In this document: positions 42,794 through 53,059 of the stretch, piece after piece | How positions within the stretch are numbered: the stretch's first letter is position 1 | Layout: each line of letters begins with the position of its first letter | Translations under genes and position numbers: made by a program | DNA from: Neobacillus niacini | GTDB lineage: Bacteria > Bacillota > Bacilli > Bacillales > Cytobacillaceae | NCBI RefSeq assembly: GCF_023715415.1 | Contig: NZ_JAMBOB010000004.1 | Coordinates: 1 to 64,000, forward strand | DNA length: 64,000 bases | Direction: 5' to 3' | The notes under the pieces: generated by a model | Databases searched by the model: none | Told to the model about the DNA's origin: nothing | The model's input: only the letters and a program-made list of their open reading frames with translations

Positions 42794-43489
42794 CTACTTT
42801 TGACCGTAATAAGCATTCACACCATGCTTGCGAAGATAGTGTTTATCTAATAAAAATTGATCAATTGGTTCAATTTGCGAGTTTAATTGAAAAGTATGCA
42901 GGGCCATTTTGGCTACTTCTTCAAGTACTACTGCATTATGAACAGCCTGACTGGCATCTTTTCCCCAACAAAACGGCGCATGGTTTGAAACGAGAACACC
43001 CGGCATTGCTAATGGATCAATGCCCCCTGTTTCAAATGTGTCAATAATGACATTTCCTGTTTCTAACTCATATGCACTCGTTATTTCTTCCTTTGTTAAG
43101 GTACGTGTGCAAGGTATTTCACCATAATAGTAATCAGCATGTGTTGTACCTAAAGCAGGAATTGAACGGCCAGCCTGTGCCCAAGAAGTAGCCCAAGGCG
43201 AATGTGTATGCACAATTCCACCAATATGTTCGAATGAGCGGTAAAGCGCAAGATGTGTTGGGGTATCAGAAGAAGGGCGCTTTGTTCCCTCAATAATGTT
43301 TCCTTCTAAATCCACTACAACCATATCTTCCAGCTTTAGCGCTTCGTATGGAACACCACTTGGCTTAATAATGACGAGTCCTTGATCACGGTCGATTCCA
43401 CTAACATTTCCCCATGTAAACGTAACGAGTCCATGTTTTGGAAGCTGTAAATTTGCTTCCAAAACATCTTTTTTTAATTTTTCTAACAT
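42794..43489 (-). CDS. araD: L-ribulose-5-phosphate 4-epimerase
   Basis: A 231-residue class II aldolase-fold enzyme that makes D-xylulose 5-phosphate. Zinc ligands are in [16 protein letters not shown] and in [21 protein letters not shown] and [11 protein letters not shown] are family blocks near the N-terminus. It overlaps araB by 7 nt. Confidence 0.96.
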   Translation of the reverse strand: MLEKLKKDVLEANLQLPKHGLVTFTWGNVSGIDRDQGLVIIKPSGVPYEALKLEDMVVVDLEGNIIEGTKRPSSDTPTHLALYRSFEHIGGIVHTHSPWATSWAQAGRSIPALGTTHADYYYGEIPCTRTLTKEEITSAYELETGNVIIDTFETGGIDPLAMPGVLVSNHAPFCWGKDASQAVHNAVVLEEVAKMALHTFQLNSQIEPIDQFLLDKHYLRKHGVNAYYGQK

Positions 43490-45177
43490 ACTGTCTCCTC
43501 CGTTTTCTTTAAGGAGCTTTCCTTCTTAATTTTTTTCAGGGTCTTCATTACATTGTTTTCTCCGCGTCCAAAGTAGTCATATAAACGGGCATATTCATTG
43601 AAAAGCTGTTGATAACTATCAGCGTTCGCTTTAATAGGTTGATAGATATAATCCTTTACTCGTCCCATGTCTTTTGCAGCGTCTGTGATTGTATCGTAAC
43701 CGCCGCGGTCTTTTCCAGCTGCTACTGCACCGAACATAGCAGAACCTAATGCAGGTGTCTGAGATGAAGCGGAGATCTTAATATCCATATTTAGAACATC
43801 TGCATAAATTTGCATCATCATTCTATTTTTTTCGGCAATTCCCCCAGCAGCGAAAACTTCGTTTACTGGAACACCGTTGTTTCGGAAAGTCTCAACAATC
43901 ATTCTAGTACCAAATGCGGTTGCTTCGATTAATGCCCGGTAGATTTCTTCAGGTTTTGTTAATAGGGTTGCGCCTAACAATACTCCAGTCAAGTCAGCGT
44001 CAACAAGAGTAGAACGATTGCCATTCCACCAATCTAATGCCAATAGTCCACTTTCACCAACTTCAAGCTTGCTTGCCTTTTCAGTTAACAGCTGATGAAT
44101 ATTAATTCCCCTTGCATCCGCTTCTTCTTGGTAGCTTTGTGGTACACAGTTTTCCGTAAACCATTCAAAGTGGTCACCTACACATGATTGTCCAGCCTCA
44201 TACCCCATATATCCTGGAATTACACCGTCCTCAACGACACCACACATACCCGGAACTACCTTCTCTTCTTCCCCAAGCAGAATGTGACAAGTTGAAGTTC
44301 CCATGATCATTAACAATTTACCAGGCTCCGTTATTCCTACTGCTGGAACCGCGACGTGTGCATCTACATTCGCAACCGCAACCGCCGTACCAGGCTTCAG
44401 CCCAGTTAACTTCGCTGCTTTTTCAGTGATTTCTCCCGCTTTGGCACCAATCGGGAAAATCTTTGTTGATAATTTTTCCTCGACAACGTTTTCCAACCGT
44501 GGATCAAGCGCCTTAAAGAATTCGTTTGATGGATATCCATCTTGCTTATGCCAAATGGCTTTGTAACCAGCCGTACAGCTGTTACGGGTTATTTCTCCCG
44601 TTAATTGTGAAATAACCCAATCAGTTGCTTCTAGTATTTGGTCTGCACCAGTATAGATTTCTGGTGCCTCATTTAAAATTTGCCAAACTTTTGGTATCAT
44701 CCACTCAGATGATATTTTCCCGCCATAGCGAGATAGGAACTTTTCTCCACGTTCCTCTGCTATTTCGTTTAAACGATTTGCTTCGTCTTGTGCAGCATGA
44801 TGTTTCCATAGCTTTACATAGCTGTGAGGATTGCTGCTATATTCTGGTTGAAAGCATAACGGTGTTCCATTCTTATCAATTGGCAGGACCGTACAAGCTG
44901 TAAAATCTATTCCTAAACCGATAACATCTTCTGCCGAAACTTGTGCTTTGGTTAAAACTTCTGGAATTGTAATTTCTAAGACTTCAAGGTAATCAGCTGG
45001 ATGCTGCAAAGCCCAATCGTGTTCCAACTTTGTTTTTCCATCTGGTAAGTACTCATCCATTACCCCATGGGTATATTCCTTAACAGCAGTAGCAACCTCT
45101 CTCCCTGTACCCACCTCAACAAGCACCGCTCTTCCAGACTGTGTTCCATAATCTACACCAATCGAATATTTCGTCAT
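43483..45177 (-). CDS. araB: Ribulokinase
   Basis: A 564-residue FGGY kinase that phosphorylates L-ribulose. The start [17 protein letters not shown] is the phosphate-1 loop, [13 protein letters not shown] and [13 protein letters not shown] follow, and [20 protein letters not shown] is the C-terminal ATPase block. It is the first gene of the set; two AraR sites and a cre lie upstream. It overlaps araD by 7 nt. Confidence 0.97.
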   Translation of the reverse strand: MTKYSIGVDYGTQSGRAVLVEVGTGREVATAVKEYTHGVMDEYLPDGKTKLEHDWALQHPADYLEVLEITIPEVLTKAQVSAEDVIGLGIDFTACTVLPIDKNGTPLCFQPEYSSNPHSYVKLWKHHAAQDEANRLNEIAEERGEKFLSRYGGKISSEWMIPKVWQILNEAPEIYTGADQILEATDWVISQLTGEITRNSCTAGYKAIWHKQDGYPSNEFFKALDPRLENVVEEKLSTKIFPIGAKAGEITEKAAKLTGLKPGTAVAVANVDAHVAVPAVGITEPGKLLMIMGTSTCHILLGEEEKVVPGMCGVVEDGVIPGYMGYEAGQSCVGDHFEWFTENCVPQSYQEEADARGINIHQLLTEKASKLEVGESGLLALDWWNGNRSTLVDADLTGVLLGATLLTKPEEIYRALIEATAFGTRMIVETFRNNGVPVNEVFAAGGIAEKNRMMMQIYADVLNMDIKISASSQTPALGSAMFGAVAAGKDRGGYDTITDAAKDMGRVKDYIYQPIKANADSYQQLFNEYARLYDYFGRGENNVMKTLKKIKKESSLKKTEETVC

Positions 45178-45203
45178 TCCCTATCACCCTGCCTTTTTAT
45201 GTA

Positions 45204-45218
45204 AGAATGCGTTTACAA
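45204..45218 (-). promoter_or_regulatory. cre site (CcpA) upstream of araB
   Basis: The minus strand reads TTGTAAACGCATTCT, which fits the cre consensus WTGNAANCGNWNNCW at every defined position. It lies 27 nt before the araB start, where CcpA would block transcription. Confidence 0.8.
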
Positions 45219-45250
45219 AAATATGATTTATATATATATGCTTCACACAA

Positions 45251-45266
45251 CATTATACGTACAAGG
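45251..45266. promoter_or_regulatory. AraR operator 1 (araB side)
   Basis: CATTATACGTACAAGG carries the palindromic TACGTA core and flanks of the AraR box (ATTTGTACGTACAAAT). Confidence 0.8.
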
Positions 45267-45332
45267 GCATAAGAAATCTTCTGTACCTTTTCCATACCCT
45301 ACAAGTATGCATTTTCACTTTTCTATACCCTA

Positions 45333-45348
45333 ACTTGTACGTATAACC
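45333..45348. promoter_or_regulatory. AraR operator 2 (central)
   Basis: ACTTGTACGTATAACC, with core TACGTA, lies 82 bp from operator 1. Two such sites allow cooperative binding and looping as known for the B. subtilis ara operon. Confidence 0.8.
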
Positions 45349-45536
45349 TTTAAGACGATTGTACCACCTTTCTCTATTTTTTCAACGGTATTTTTTTCAG
45401 AAATAAAATTTTTTAGTGCCTATCTTAATAAATATTTTTATATTAATTCTTACATGTCTAATGAAATCTTTATTTGTGCATAATTTACTCATAGCGTATC
45501 ATTATTCTATTTGATACTATTAGACTATACATTGGT

Positions 45537-45552
45537 TGTTGTACGTATAAGT
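45537..45552. promoter_or_regulatory. AraR operator 3 (araR side)
   Basis: TGTTGTACGTATAAGT, core TACGTA, sits 37 bp before the araR start and probably mediates autorepression. A GTATCA...TGATAC inverted repeat (45496-45517) lies just upstream. Confidence 0.78.
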
Positions 45553-45588
45553 AATATTTTTAGTATGCAAGTTGAAAGTGGTGAAATC

Positions 45589-46704
45589 GTGGCACAAAAA
45601 ACCAAATATAATATGGTTAAAGAAAAAATAACAGAATGGATCACAAGCGGGGCCGTTAAACCTGGTGAAAAAATCTATTCCGAAAATGAACTAGTTAAAA
45701 TGTTTGGTGTCTCTAGGCATACCGTTCGCCAGGCAGTTGGCGATTTAGTACACGAAGGATGGCTCTATCGTGAACAAGGAGCAGGAACGTTTTGCTCATT
45801 AAAAAAAGAATCCGCTGAGCCTCAGGTTCAAATTTCAAATACAAATGGGAAAAATATTGGTGTAATAACCACCTATATTTCAGATTATATCTTCCCTTCT
45901 ATTATTAAAGGTATTGAGTCCTATTTGACAACCCAAGGGTACTCCTTAACATTCGCATGTACAGACAATGATGTCGAAAAGGAGAAACAGTGCCTGCAAA
46001 CCATGTTAAGCAGAAATATTGATGGGCTAATTGTTGAACCAACAAAAAGCGGTAATTTTAATCCTAATATTAGTTACTATTTAGAACTAGAACAAAACAA
46101 TACCCCTTATTTAATGATTAACCAATACTATTCACAGCTGATGCCACCGCATATTATTATGAATGATGAGTATGGCGGCTTTATTGCTACTGAACATTTA
46201 ATTAAATTAGGCCACCAGAAGATAATTGGAATATTCAAAAGTGATGACCTTCAAGGGGTTAACCGAATGCAAGGCTTTATCCGGGCTTTTAGAGAGCATG
46301 GAATAACGTTTTTTCCAGATATGGTTGTCACCTATACAACAGAGGACCAGCAAAGCAAAATAGTTGAACAATTAAAGAATTTTTATACAAATGAAAAAAT
46401 GCCTACAGCCATTGTGTGCTACAATGACCAATCAGCATTAAGCGTAATTGAAATGTTAAGAGGTCTTGATCTACGTGTCCCAGAGGATGTATCCATTGTT
46501 GGGTACGATGACTCCTTTTTAGCAGAGGCAACCGAAGTAAAATTAACATCGGTTTCTCACCCGAAAATGGAGATGGGTATTGAAGCTGCAAAGTGGATTG
46601 TTTCAGCAGTTGAAGGAAACAGCAGCAGTTACCCACAGTCTATCATATACGAACCAGAGTTGATTATACGCAGTTCGACTGCAGAAGTGAAAAAAACAAC
46701 TTAA
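45589..46704 (+). CDS. araR: Arabinose repressor AraR
   Basis: A 371-residue chimeric repressor. A GntR winged helix (IYSENELVKMFGVSRHTVRQAVGDL, residues about 28-55) is fused to a LacI/periplasmic-binding-like effector domain (KNIGVITTYISDYIFPSIIKG onward, then VSIVGYDDSFLAEAT near the end). L-arabinose would release it from DNA. GTG 45589 with AGTGGTGA upstream is chosen; the frame extends to 45511 through the third AraR box, which excludes the longer form. It is divergent from araBDA. Confidence 0.93.
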   Translation: MAQKTKYNMVKEKITEWITSGAVKPGEKIYSENELVKMFGVSRHTVRQAVGDLVHEGWLYREQGAGTFCSLKKESAEPQVQISNTNGKNIGVITTYISDYIFPSIIKGIESYLTTQGYSLTFACTDNDVEKEKQCLQTMLSRNIDGLIVEPTKSGNFNPNISYYLELEQNNTPYLMINQYYSQLMPPHIIMNDEYGGFIATEHLIKLGHQKIIGIFKSDDLQGVNRMQGFIRAFREHGITFFPDMVVTYTTEDQQSKIVEQLKNFYTNEKMPTAIVCYNDQSALSVIEMLRGLDLRVPEDVSIVGYDDSFLAEATEVKLTSVSHPKMEMGIEAAKWIVSAVEGNSSSYPQSIIYEPELIIRSSTAEVKKTT

Positions 46705-46721
46705 TTCGTTAATATTCCTTC

Positions 46722-46752
46722 AAAAAGTCCACGGATTATCTGTGGACTTTTT
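46722..46752 (+). terminator. Terminator of araR
   Basis: AAAAAGTCCAC (46722-46732) and GTGGACTTTTT (46742-46752) pair around GGATTATCT after the araR stop. Confidence 0.9.
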
Positions 46753-46832
46753 ACTTTCTCAAACAAAACTTTTAATAATTTACCCATAGTTTGATAAAAT
46801 AAAATGATTAACTTAATTAGAGGAGATAAATG

Positions 46833-47891
46833 ATGACTGAAAATACCGATTACATAGGCTATATTGGAACTTATACAAAAGGAGAGAGTAAAGGTATTTA
46901 TTCTTTCAAGTTAGACACCACTGCCAAAACGATAGTCGATATTAAACTGGCTGCGGCTATAGAAAACCCTACCTATTTAACGATCAGCGGAAATCAACAG
47001 TATTTATATTCTGTTATGAAGAAAGGCGAGCTTGGCGGTGTTGCTGCATTTTCTATTGAAGCGAACGGTGAGTTATCCGCGATAAATAATCAGGCTGTTG
47101 AAGGTTCACCACCGTGCCATATTAGTGTAGATAGTAAAAACAGATATGTTTTTACTGCCAATTACCATAAAGGGAATGTAGAATCACATAATCTTGATTC
47201 AAACGAGGGACTCGTTCAGCCAGCTGTTTCAAGCATCAAACACGTGGGTTCTGGCCCAGACCCTAGGCAGGAAAAAGCACATACTCATTATGCAGGGCTA
47301 ACCCCTGATGAAAACTATTTAGCAGTAGTTGAATTAGGAACGGATGCTCTTATTTCCTATAAAGTAAATGAAGATGGCACACTTAAAAAAGCGAGCCTGC
47401 TGCCAATTAAAGCCGGTAGCGGTCCACGACACCTAGCTTTTCACCCTAATGGCAAGTACGCTTATATTATGACAGAGTTCAGCTCCGAGGTAATTGCTTT
47501 AAACTATCAACCTGAAAATGGTCATTTCACTGAAAAACAGTATATTTCCACCATTCCGGAAGATTTTAAAGAAAATAACCAAGGAAGTGCGATTCATATT
47601 TCTAAGGACGGCCGTTATGTTTACGCTGGAAATCGCGGTCATAATAGTATTGCACTCTTCCAGGTCAACGAGGAAACAGGGGAACTTCGTTTCTTGGAGC
47701 ACACTTCTACCGAGGGAGACTGGCCAAGGGATTTTTCAATTGACCCAACGGGAAAATTCGTTGTTGCCTCCAATCAAGAATCCAGCAATTTGGTGTTGTT
47801 TTCGCGAGATGAAAATTCCGGCAAACTAACTCTTTTGACATCTGATATTACAGTACCATACCCGGTTTGTGTTAAGTTTTTAGAAAAGTAG
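46833..47891 (+). CDS. Lactonase family protein (6-phosphogluconolactonase, YkgB-like)
   Basis: A 352-residue seven-bladed beta-propeller. Repeats such as GIYSFKLDT, RYVFTANYHKGNVESH, GSGPRHLAFHPNGKYAYIM and RYVYAGNRGHNSIALF mark the lactonase fold (YkgB/Pgl type). It hydrolyses 6-phosphogluconolactone or a related sugar lactone in the cytoplasm. ATG 46833 is 7 nt from AGGAG; ATG 46830 directly before it is an alternative. It follows araR but has its own upstream space. Confidence 0.9.
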   Translation: MTENTDYIGYIGTYTKGESKGIYSFKLDTTAKTIVDIKLAAAIENPTYLTISGNQQYLYSVMKKGELGGVAAFSIEANGELSAINNQAVEGSPPCHISVDSKNRYVFTANYHKGNVESHNLDSNEGLVQPAVSSIKHVGSGPDPRQEKAHTHYAGLTPDENYLAVVELGTDALISYKVNEDGTLKKASLLPIKAGSGPRHLAFHPNGKYAYIMTEFSSEVIALNYQPENGHFTEKQYISTIPEDFKENNQGSAIHISKDGRYVYAGNRGHNSIALFQVNEETGELRFLEHTSTEGDWPRDFSIDPTGKFVVASNQESSNLVLFSRDENSGKLTLLTSDITVPYPVCVKFLEK

Positions 47892-47919
47892 GGCTTAACT
47901 AATAAAGGATGTGTCTTCG

Positions 47920-48624
47920 ATGAATTTCATTCATAGTCAAGAATCCTTGACGACAATAGAGTGGATTCTACGTGCGGTAGTAGGCTATTTTTTCTTGATA
48001 CTAGTTGCCAAAGCGATGGGCCAGCGTTCCATTGCGCAGCTAAGACTGCTTGATTTCGTAATTGCTCTAATTATCGGAAACATTATTGCCCATCCATTGT
48101 CGGATGAACATCTTGGGCTAAAAGGTTCCCTTACAACTACAGTGGTGTTGGTGATCCTGTATATTGGAAGTGTCTATACTGTAATGAAATGGCCGCGAAT
48201 TAGAAAACTAATTACTCCTCCACCGATTACACTTGTTAAAGACGGAGAGATTATCTATAAAGGGTTAAATAAAGCTAGAATATCAATTGATATTTTATTA
48301 GAAGAATTACGGGAAGAAAAAGTAGAAGATGTCAGCAAAGTTGCCTTAGCATTGTGGGAAGCCGATGGGAAGATTTCTGTTTTTTTGGATCCAAAATACG
48401 AAGCAATCACCCCATCAACCTATAACTTGGTCACCGAACCCTTTGATCTCCCTAAAACAATTGTTAAAGAAGGTAGAATTAATTTTCAAGAATTAACACA
48501 ACTCAATAAAAAAAAGGATTGGCTCATTCATAATCTGAAAAACCAATATAATACGGAAATAGACAATGTCTTACTAGCAACCATCGATTGTAAGGATAAT
48601 TTAAAAGTCTTCCTTTATAAATGA
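47920..48624 (+). CDS. DUF421 membrane protein (YetF/YcaP type)
   Basis: A 234-residue protein with three N-terminal membrane helices (WILRAVVGYFFLILVAKAMG, FVIALIIGNIIAHPL, TTVVLVILYIGSVY). A soluble DUF421 domain follows, with the block ITLVKDGEIIYKGLNKARIS and DILLEELREEKVEDVSKVALAL. Some relatives are produced in sporulation and help spore proteins; the function is not known. ATG 47920 is used, 10 nt from AAAGGA; a GTG at 47911 overlaps that site. Confidence 0.88.
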   Translation: MNFIHSQESLTTIEWILRAVVGYFFLILVAKAMGQRSIAQLRLLDFVIALIIGNIIAHPLSDEHLGLKGSLTTTVVLVILYIGSVYTVMKWPRIRKLITPPPITLVKDGEIIYKGLNKARISIDILLEELREEKVEDVSKVALALWEADGKISVFLDPKYEAITPSTYNLVTEPFDLPKTIVKEGRINFQELTQLNKKKDWLIHNLKNQYNTEIDNVLLATIDCKDNLKVFLYK

Positions 48625-48641
48625 TTTCCTGAAAATAGTAA

Positions 48642-48670
48642 TTGACACTTCTGCTTTAGTGTAGTAAATT
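48642..48670 (+). promoter_or_regulatory. Promoter of the met operon
   Basis: TTGACA (48642-48647), 17 bp, TAAATT (48665-48670). Transcription would start just before the SAM riboswitch. Confidence 0.75.
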
Positions 48671-48697
48671 TTATAAAAAGTCTAAATATTATACTTT

Positions 48698-48811
48698 CTT
48701 ATCAAGAGAGGCTGAGGGAATGGCCCTATGAAGTCTCAGCAACCTTCAATGTCTTTATTTCATTGAAAAGGTGCTAAGTCCATCAAGTTATTGGTTAACT
48801 TGTGAGATAAG
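48698..48811 (+). promoter_or_regulatory. SAM-I (S-box) riboswitch
   Basis: P1 is CTTATC/GATAAG (48698-48703 and 48806-48811). The hallmarks AGAGAGGCTGAGGGAATGGCCC, then GTCTCAGCAACC and AAAGGTGCTAAGTCC lie in order. It senses S-adenosylmethionine and turns off the met operon through the terminator that follows. Confidence 0.96.
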
Positions 48812-48840
48812 AAGAATGACCTGTGCGAATACGCATCCAA

Positions 48841-48869
48841 AAGTCTTCTTCTTATAGAAGACTTTTTTT
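48841..48869 (+). terminator. S-box regulated terminator
   Basis: AAGTCTTCT (48841-48849) pairs with AGAAGACTT (48856-48864) and runs into T. It competes with the alternative pairing set by the riboswitch. Confidence 0.9.
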
Positions 48870-48895
48870 GTTTATATAAAAGGAGGATTAGGAAA

Positions 48896-50011
48896 ATGGT
48901 TTATAAGGTTGACACGAAGTTAGCTCAAATTGGAAATAGAAGTGATAAGGTGACAGGCACCGTTAATCCTCCCGTATACTTTTCAACTGCTTACCGTCAT
49001 GAAGGTATCGGACAATCCACAGGCTATGATTACTCACGAACAGGGAATCCTACTCGGCAGCTCCTTGAAAAGGCAATTGCTGACCTAGAAGGGGCAGATC
49101 AAGGATTTGCCTGCAGTTCGGGTATGGCTGCCATTTTTACGATTCTTTCCCTATTTCAATCTGGTGACGAGTGGATTGTAAGCGAAGATTTATATGGAGG
49201 AACGTATCGTTTACTGGAACAGGGCTTTAAAAAATGGGGACTTGAGACTCAATATGTGAATACCTGTAGTCCTGAAGAAATTGAGCGCCGGATTACTCCA
49301 AAAACTAAGGCTATTTTCCTTGAAACTCCGACCAATCCACTTATGCAGCAATCTGATATCAGTGCTGTCTCAAAAATTGCAAAGAAACACGGAATTATTC
49401 TGATTGTGGATAATACCTTCTATACCCCGCTTCTCCAGCAGCCTATCGTGCTTGGAGCGGATATTGTTATTCATAGTGCTACCAAATACTTAGGCGGTCA
49501 TAATGATGTCCTTGCTGGTCTTATTGTTGCAAAGGGGAAAGAAATTTGTGAGGCGCTGGCATTTCACCATAACGGGGCAGGTGGAGTATTAAGTCCCTTT
49601 GATTCTTGGCTGGTGATGCGCGGAATGAAAACTTTATCCCTTCGTATGCAGCGGCATGAAAGCAATGCGAAAACAATAGTAGATTACCTTTCTGCACATG
49701 AAGGAGTAACGGATGTCCTTTACCCGGGAAGAGGCGGAATGGTTTCCTTCCGCTTACAGGATGAGTCTTGGATTAACCCATTCCTGCAGGAACTTTCACT
49801 TATTACGTTTGCGGAAAGCCTTGGCGGGACAGAAAGCTTTATTACGTACCCTGCAACACAAACCCATGCTGATATTCCAGAAGAAATTCGAATTCAGTCG
49901 GGTGTTTGTAATCGGTTATTACGATTTTCAGTAGGGCTTGAAGATCCAACCGATATTATTCAAGACCTTGAACAGGCATTAGCTAAATTAAAAGAAGGAG
50001 TGATTGGATAA
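48896..50011 (+). CDS. metI: Cystathionine gamma-synthase / O-acetylhomoserine thiolyase
   Basis: A 371-residue Cys/Met-metabolism PLP enzyme, MetI type. The PLP Lys is in VIHSATKYLGGHNDVLAG, YDYSRTGNPTRQLLEKAIADLEG is near the N-terminus, and SLGGTESFITYPATQTHA near the C-terminus. It joins activated homoserine with cysteine or sulfide. ATG follows AGGAGG. It is first in the S-box operon and overlaps metC by 1 nt. Confidence 0.95.
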   Translation: MVYKVDTKLAQIGNRSDKVTGTVNPPVYFSTAYRHEGIGQSTGYDYSRTGNPTRQLLEKAIADLEGADQGFACSSGMAAIFTILSLFQSGDEWIVSEDLYGGTYRLLEQGFKKWGLETQYVNTCSPEEIERRITPKTKAIFLETPTNPLMQQSDISAVSKIAKKHGIILIVDNTFYTPLLQQPIVLGADIVIHSATKYLGGHNDVLAGLIVAKGKEICEALAFHHNGAGGVLSPFDSWLVMRGMKTLSLRMQRHESNAKTIVDYLSAHEGVTDVLYPGRGGMVSFRLQDESWINPFLQELSLITFAESLGGTESFITYPATQTHADIPEEIRIQSGVCNRLLRFSVGLEDPTDIIQDLEQALAKLKEGVIG

Positions 50012-51198
50012 TGAGTTCGGAAGAATATCGTTTTGAAACAAAGCTCCTTCATAATCAGCATAAGGTTGATCCAAACACGGGAGCAGTAAGTGTGCCCATC
50101 CAGCATGCATCCACCTTCCATCAGTTTGATATCGAAAGTTTCGGAAAATACGATTACGCTAGAAGTGCAAACCCAACAAGAGAAGCACTCGAGGATGTAA
50201 TCGCTGAATTAGAGGGTGGAACAAGAGGCTTTGCTTTTTCATCGGGAATGGCAGCTATTTCAACCGCCTTCCTCCTCCTTTCCTCCGGGGATCATATCGT
50301 TATTACGGAGGATGTATATGGCGGTACGTTTCGAATGGTTACTCAAGTACTGACTCGTTTCGGAATTGAACATACTTTTGTTGATATGACTGACATTCAT
50401 CAAGTAAAAGCAGCCATTAAGCCTAATACCAAGGCATTTTATGTTGAAACACCGTCTAACCCTACATTAAAGGTAACGAATATTAAAGCAATTAGTGATT
50501 TGGCTAAAGAAATTAACGCCATTACTTATGTAGATAACACTTTTTTGACTCCTGAGTACCAGAGACCTTTAGAGCTTGGTGCGGATGTTGTTTTACATAG
50601 CGCAACTAAGTTCTTGTCTGGTCATAGTGATGTCGTTGCTGGCCTCGCGGTTGTAAAAGATGAAGAATTAGGAAAGAGACTGTACTCTTTACAAAATTCC
50701 TTTGGTGCTGTACTTGGGGTACAGGATGCATGGCTCGTACTGAGGGGATTAAAAACCCTTCACGTTAGACTAGAACAATCACAGAAATCAGCTCTTAAAA
50801 TTGCCGAGTTCTTAGAGGAACATCCACTTGTTGAAAAAGTATATTACCCAGCTCTTAAAAATCATCCACAGCATGAATTGCAACAAGAACAGGCGGCCGG
50901 AGCAGGAGCTGTATTATCTTTTGACCTCTATGATGAAGAAGCTCTTAGGATTTTTGTCTCAAATGTAAAATTACCTGTATTTGCAGTGAGCCTTGGTGCG
51001 GTAGAATCCATTTTATCCTATCCAGCTAAAATGTCCCATGCTGCAATGCCGCAAGCAGAGAGAGAAAAGCGAGGAATCAAAAATAGTCTTCTCCGCCTTT
51101 CTGTTGGTTTAGAAAATCCAGATGATTTAATAAAGGATTTTTCACAAGCCCTTCAAGTGGTAAATGAACAACAACTGACTGTAAAAAGAGGCGGATAA
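50011..51198 (+). CDS. metC: Cystathionine beta-lyase
   Basis: A 395-residue paralogue of MetI with PLP Lys in [19 protein letters not shown] and the blocks [21 protein letters not shown] and [18 protein letters not shown]. It cleaves cystathionine to homocysteine, pyruvate and ammonia. It overlaps metI by one base (TAATG) and is followed by yitJ after 1 nt. Confidence 0.95.
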   Translation: MSSEEYRFETKLLHNQHKVDPNTGAVSVPIQHASTFHQFDIESFGKYDYARSANPTREALEDVIAELEGGTRGFAFSSGMAAISTAFLLLSSGDHIVITEDVYGGTFRMVTQVLTRFGIEHTFVDMTDIHQVKAAIKPNTKAFYVETPSNPTLKVTNIKAISDLAKEINAITYVDNTFLTPEYQRPLELGADVVLHSATKFLSGHSDVVAGLAVVKDEELGKRLYSLQNSFGAVLGVQDAWLVLRGLKTLHVRLEQSQKSALKIAEFLEEHPLVEKVYYPALKNHPQHELQQEQAAGAGAVLSFDLYDEEALRIFVSNVKLPVFAVSLGAVESILSYPAKMSHAAMPQAEREKRGIKNSLLRLSVGLENPDDLIKDFSQALQVVNEQQLTVKRGG

Positions 51199-51199
51199 T

Positions 51200-53059
51200 A
51201 TGAGTCTATTAGAAAAATTAGAGAAGCAAATACTAATTGCTGATGGTGCCATGGGTACTCTCCTCTACTCTTTTGGAAAGGATAGTTGTCTTGAAGAACT
51301 AAACCTTTCACATCCAGATAAGATACAGGAAATCCATAAAGCTTATATTGATGCTGGTGCTGACGTAATACAAACAAACACGTATGCGGCCAATTACTTA
51401 AAATTACAAAGATACGGTCTTGAGGATTCTGTTAAAGAAATCAATGCTGCAGCTGTCGAAAATGCCAAAAAGGCAGCCCAAAAGGATGCATATGTCCTAG
51501 GTACGATTGGCGGAAATCGCGGGATTAAGACCAATACAATTACAATTGAAGAATTAAAACGAAGCTTTCGTGAACAATTATATTGCCTATTGTTAGAAGG
51601 GGTCGATGGACTGCTATTAGAAACATTTTATGACCTGGAGGAGCTTCGTACTGTTCTTTCAATTGCTAGGAAAGAGACCAATCTACCTATCATAGCTCAG
51701 GTCTCCCTTCAGGAACCCGGTATCCTACAAGACCGAACACCCATTAATGAGGCGCTGACTAGTCTCGAAAACCTTGGTGCGGATGTAATAGGTTTAAATT
51801 GTCGACTTGGTCCACATCATATGCTTAAAAGCTTAGAACAGATTGAACTTCCTGTACATGCATATTTATCAGCCTATCCAAATGCAAGTCTGCCAGCTTA
51901 TACGGACGGTAAATTTCACTTTGAGGGCGATGCCGATTATTTTAGCAAATCAGCAATCGCCTTCCGAAATGAAGGGGTACGTCTACTAGGGGGCTGCTGT
52001 GGTACAACACCTGAGCATATCCGAGCATTCGCTCAAGAATTAAAAAATAGTGAGCCAGTTACGGAAAAGGTCGTAAAATTTAAACAAAGGATTGTCGTTG
52101 AAAGTAATGCTCCAAAAAGAGAATTCCAGCCACTAGAGGAATTAGTTAAGGAAAAGCCATCGGTAATCGTAGAATTAGATCCTCCTAGAAAACTAGACAC
52201 AACCAAGTTTTTTGAAGGGGCGAAGGCATTAAAGCACGCAGGTATTGATGCTATAACTCTTGCAGATAATTCGCTTGCACAGGTTCGGATATCTAATGAA
52301 TCACTTGGTTATCTTGTAAAACAGGAACTAGGAATGCGCCCGCTTATCCATATTTCCTGCAGAGATCGAAACATTATCGGCCTCCAATCACATTTAATGG
52401 GGCTTCATACACTTGGAATGAATGATGTATTGGCGATTACAGGTGACCCAGCAAGAGTCGGCGACTTCCCTGGCGCCTCGTCAGTCTATGATGTTTCTTC
52501 ATTTGAATTAATACAAATGATTAAACAATTGAATGAAGGCTTATCCTTTTCAGGAAAAGACCTTGGCCAGAAAACTGCCTTTAGCATTGCCGGTGCCTTT
52601 AATCCAAATGTTCGTTCAGTAGAAAAGGCCGTAAAACGTCTAGAGAAGAAGATTGAATATGGCGCAGATTATTTTATTTCACAGCCTGTCTTCTCTGAGG
52701 AAAAATTGATTGAAGTATATGAGCATACAAAACACCTTAAAGCGCCTATTTATATTGGGCTGATGCCTCTAACAGGCAGTAGAAATGCAGAGTTTCTTCA
52801 TAATGAAGTACCTGGAATAAAAATCTCCCAATCGATTCGTGACAGGATGTCTGCATTAAATGATCAACCGCTTCTAGCAGCACGTGAAGGAATTGAAATA
52901 ACGAAATCGTTAATTGACACAGCACTAGATTTATTTAATGGGATTTATTTAATCACACCATTTTTACGGTATGAACTAACAACGGAATTAGCTATATATG
53001 CTAAACAGCGTGCAAGTCAAGTAAGGGGGAACAACTATGTTGAAAGCTCCATTCAGTGA
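51200..53059 (+). CDS. yitJ: Bifunctional homocysteine S-methyltransferase / methylenetetrahydrofolate reductase
   Basis: A 619-residue fusion. Residues 1-290 are a zinc homocysteine methyltransferase ([16 protein letters not shown], Cys ligand in GLNCRLGP, and [14 protein letters not shown]). Residues about 310-610 are a MetF-type FAD reductase ([44 protein letters not shown]). It supplies methyltetrahydrofolate to MetH and can add a methyl group to homocysteine itself. It overlaps metH by 23 nt. Confidence 0.95.
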   Translation: MSLLEKLEKQILIADGAMGTLLYSFGKDSCLEELNLSHPDKIQEIHKAYIDAGADVIQTNTYAANYLKLQRYGLEDSVKEINAAAVENAKKAAQKDAYVLGTIGGNRGIKTNTITIEELKRSFREQLYCLLLEGVDGLLLETFYDLEELRTVLSIARKETNLPIIAQVSLQEPGILQDRTPINEALTSLENLGADVIGLNCRLGPHHMLKSLEQIELPVHAYLSAYPNASLPAYTDGKFHFEGDADYFSKSAIAFRNEGVRLLGGCCGTTPEHIRAFAQELKNSEPVTEKVVKFKQRIVVESNAPKREFQPLEELVKEKPSVIVELDPPRKLDTTKFFEGAKALKHAGIDAITLADNSLAQVRISNESLGYLVKQELGMRPLIHISCRDRNIIGLQSHLMGLHTLGMNDVLAITGDPARVGDFPGASSVYDVSSFELIQMIKQLNEGLSFSGKDLGQKTAFSIAGAFNPNVRSVEKAVKRLEKKIEYGADYFISQPVFSEEKLIEVYEHTKHLKAPIYIGLMPLTGSRNAEFLHNEVPGIKISQSIRDRMSALNDQPLLAAREGIEITKSLIDTALDLFNGIYLITPFLRYELTTELAIYAKQRASQVRGNNYVESSIQ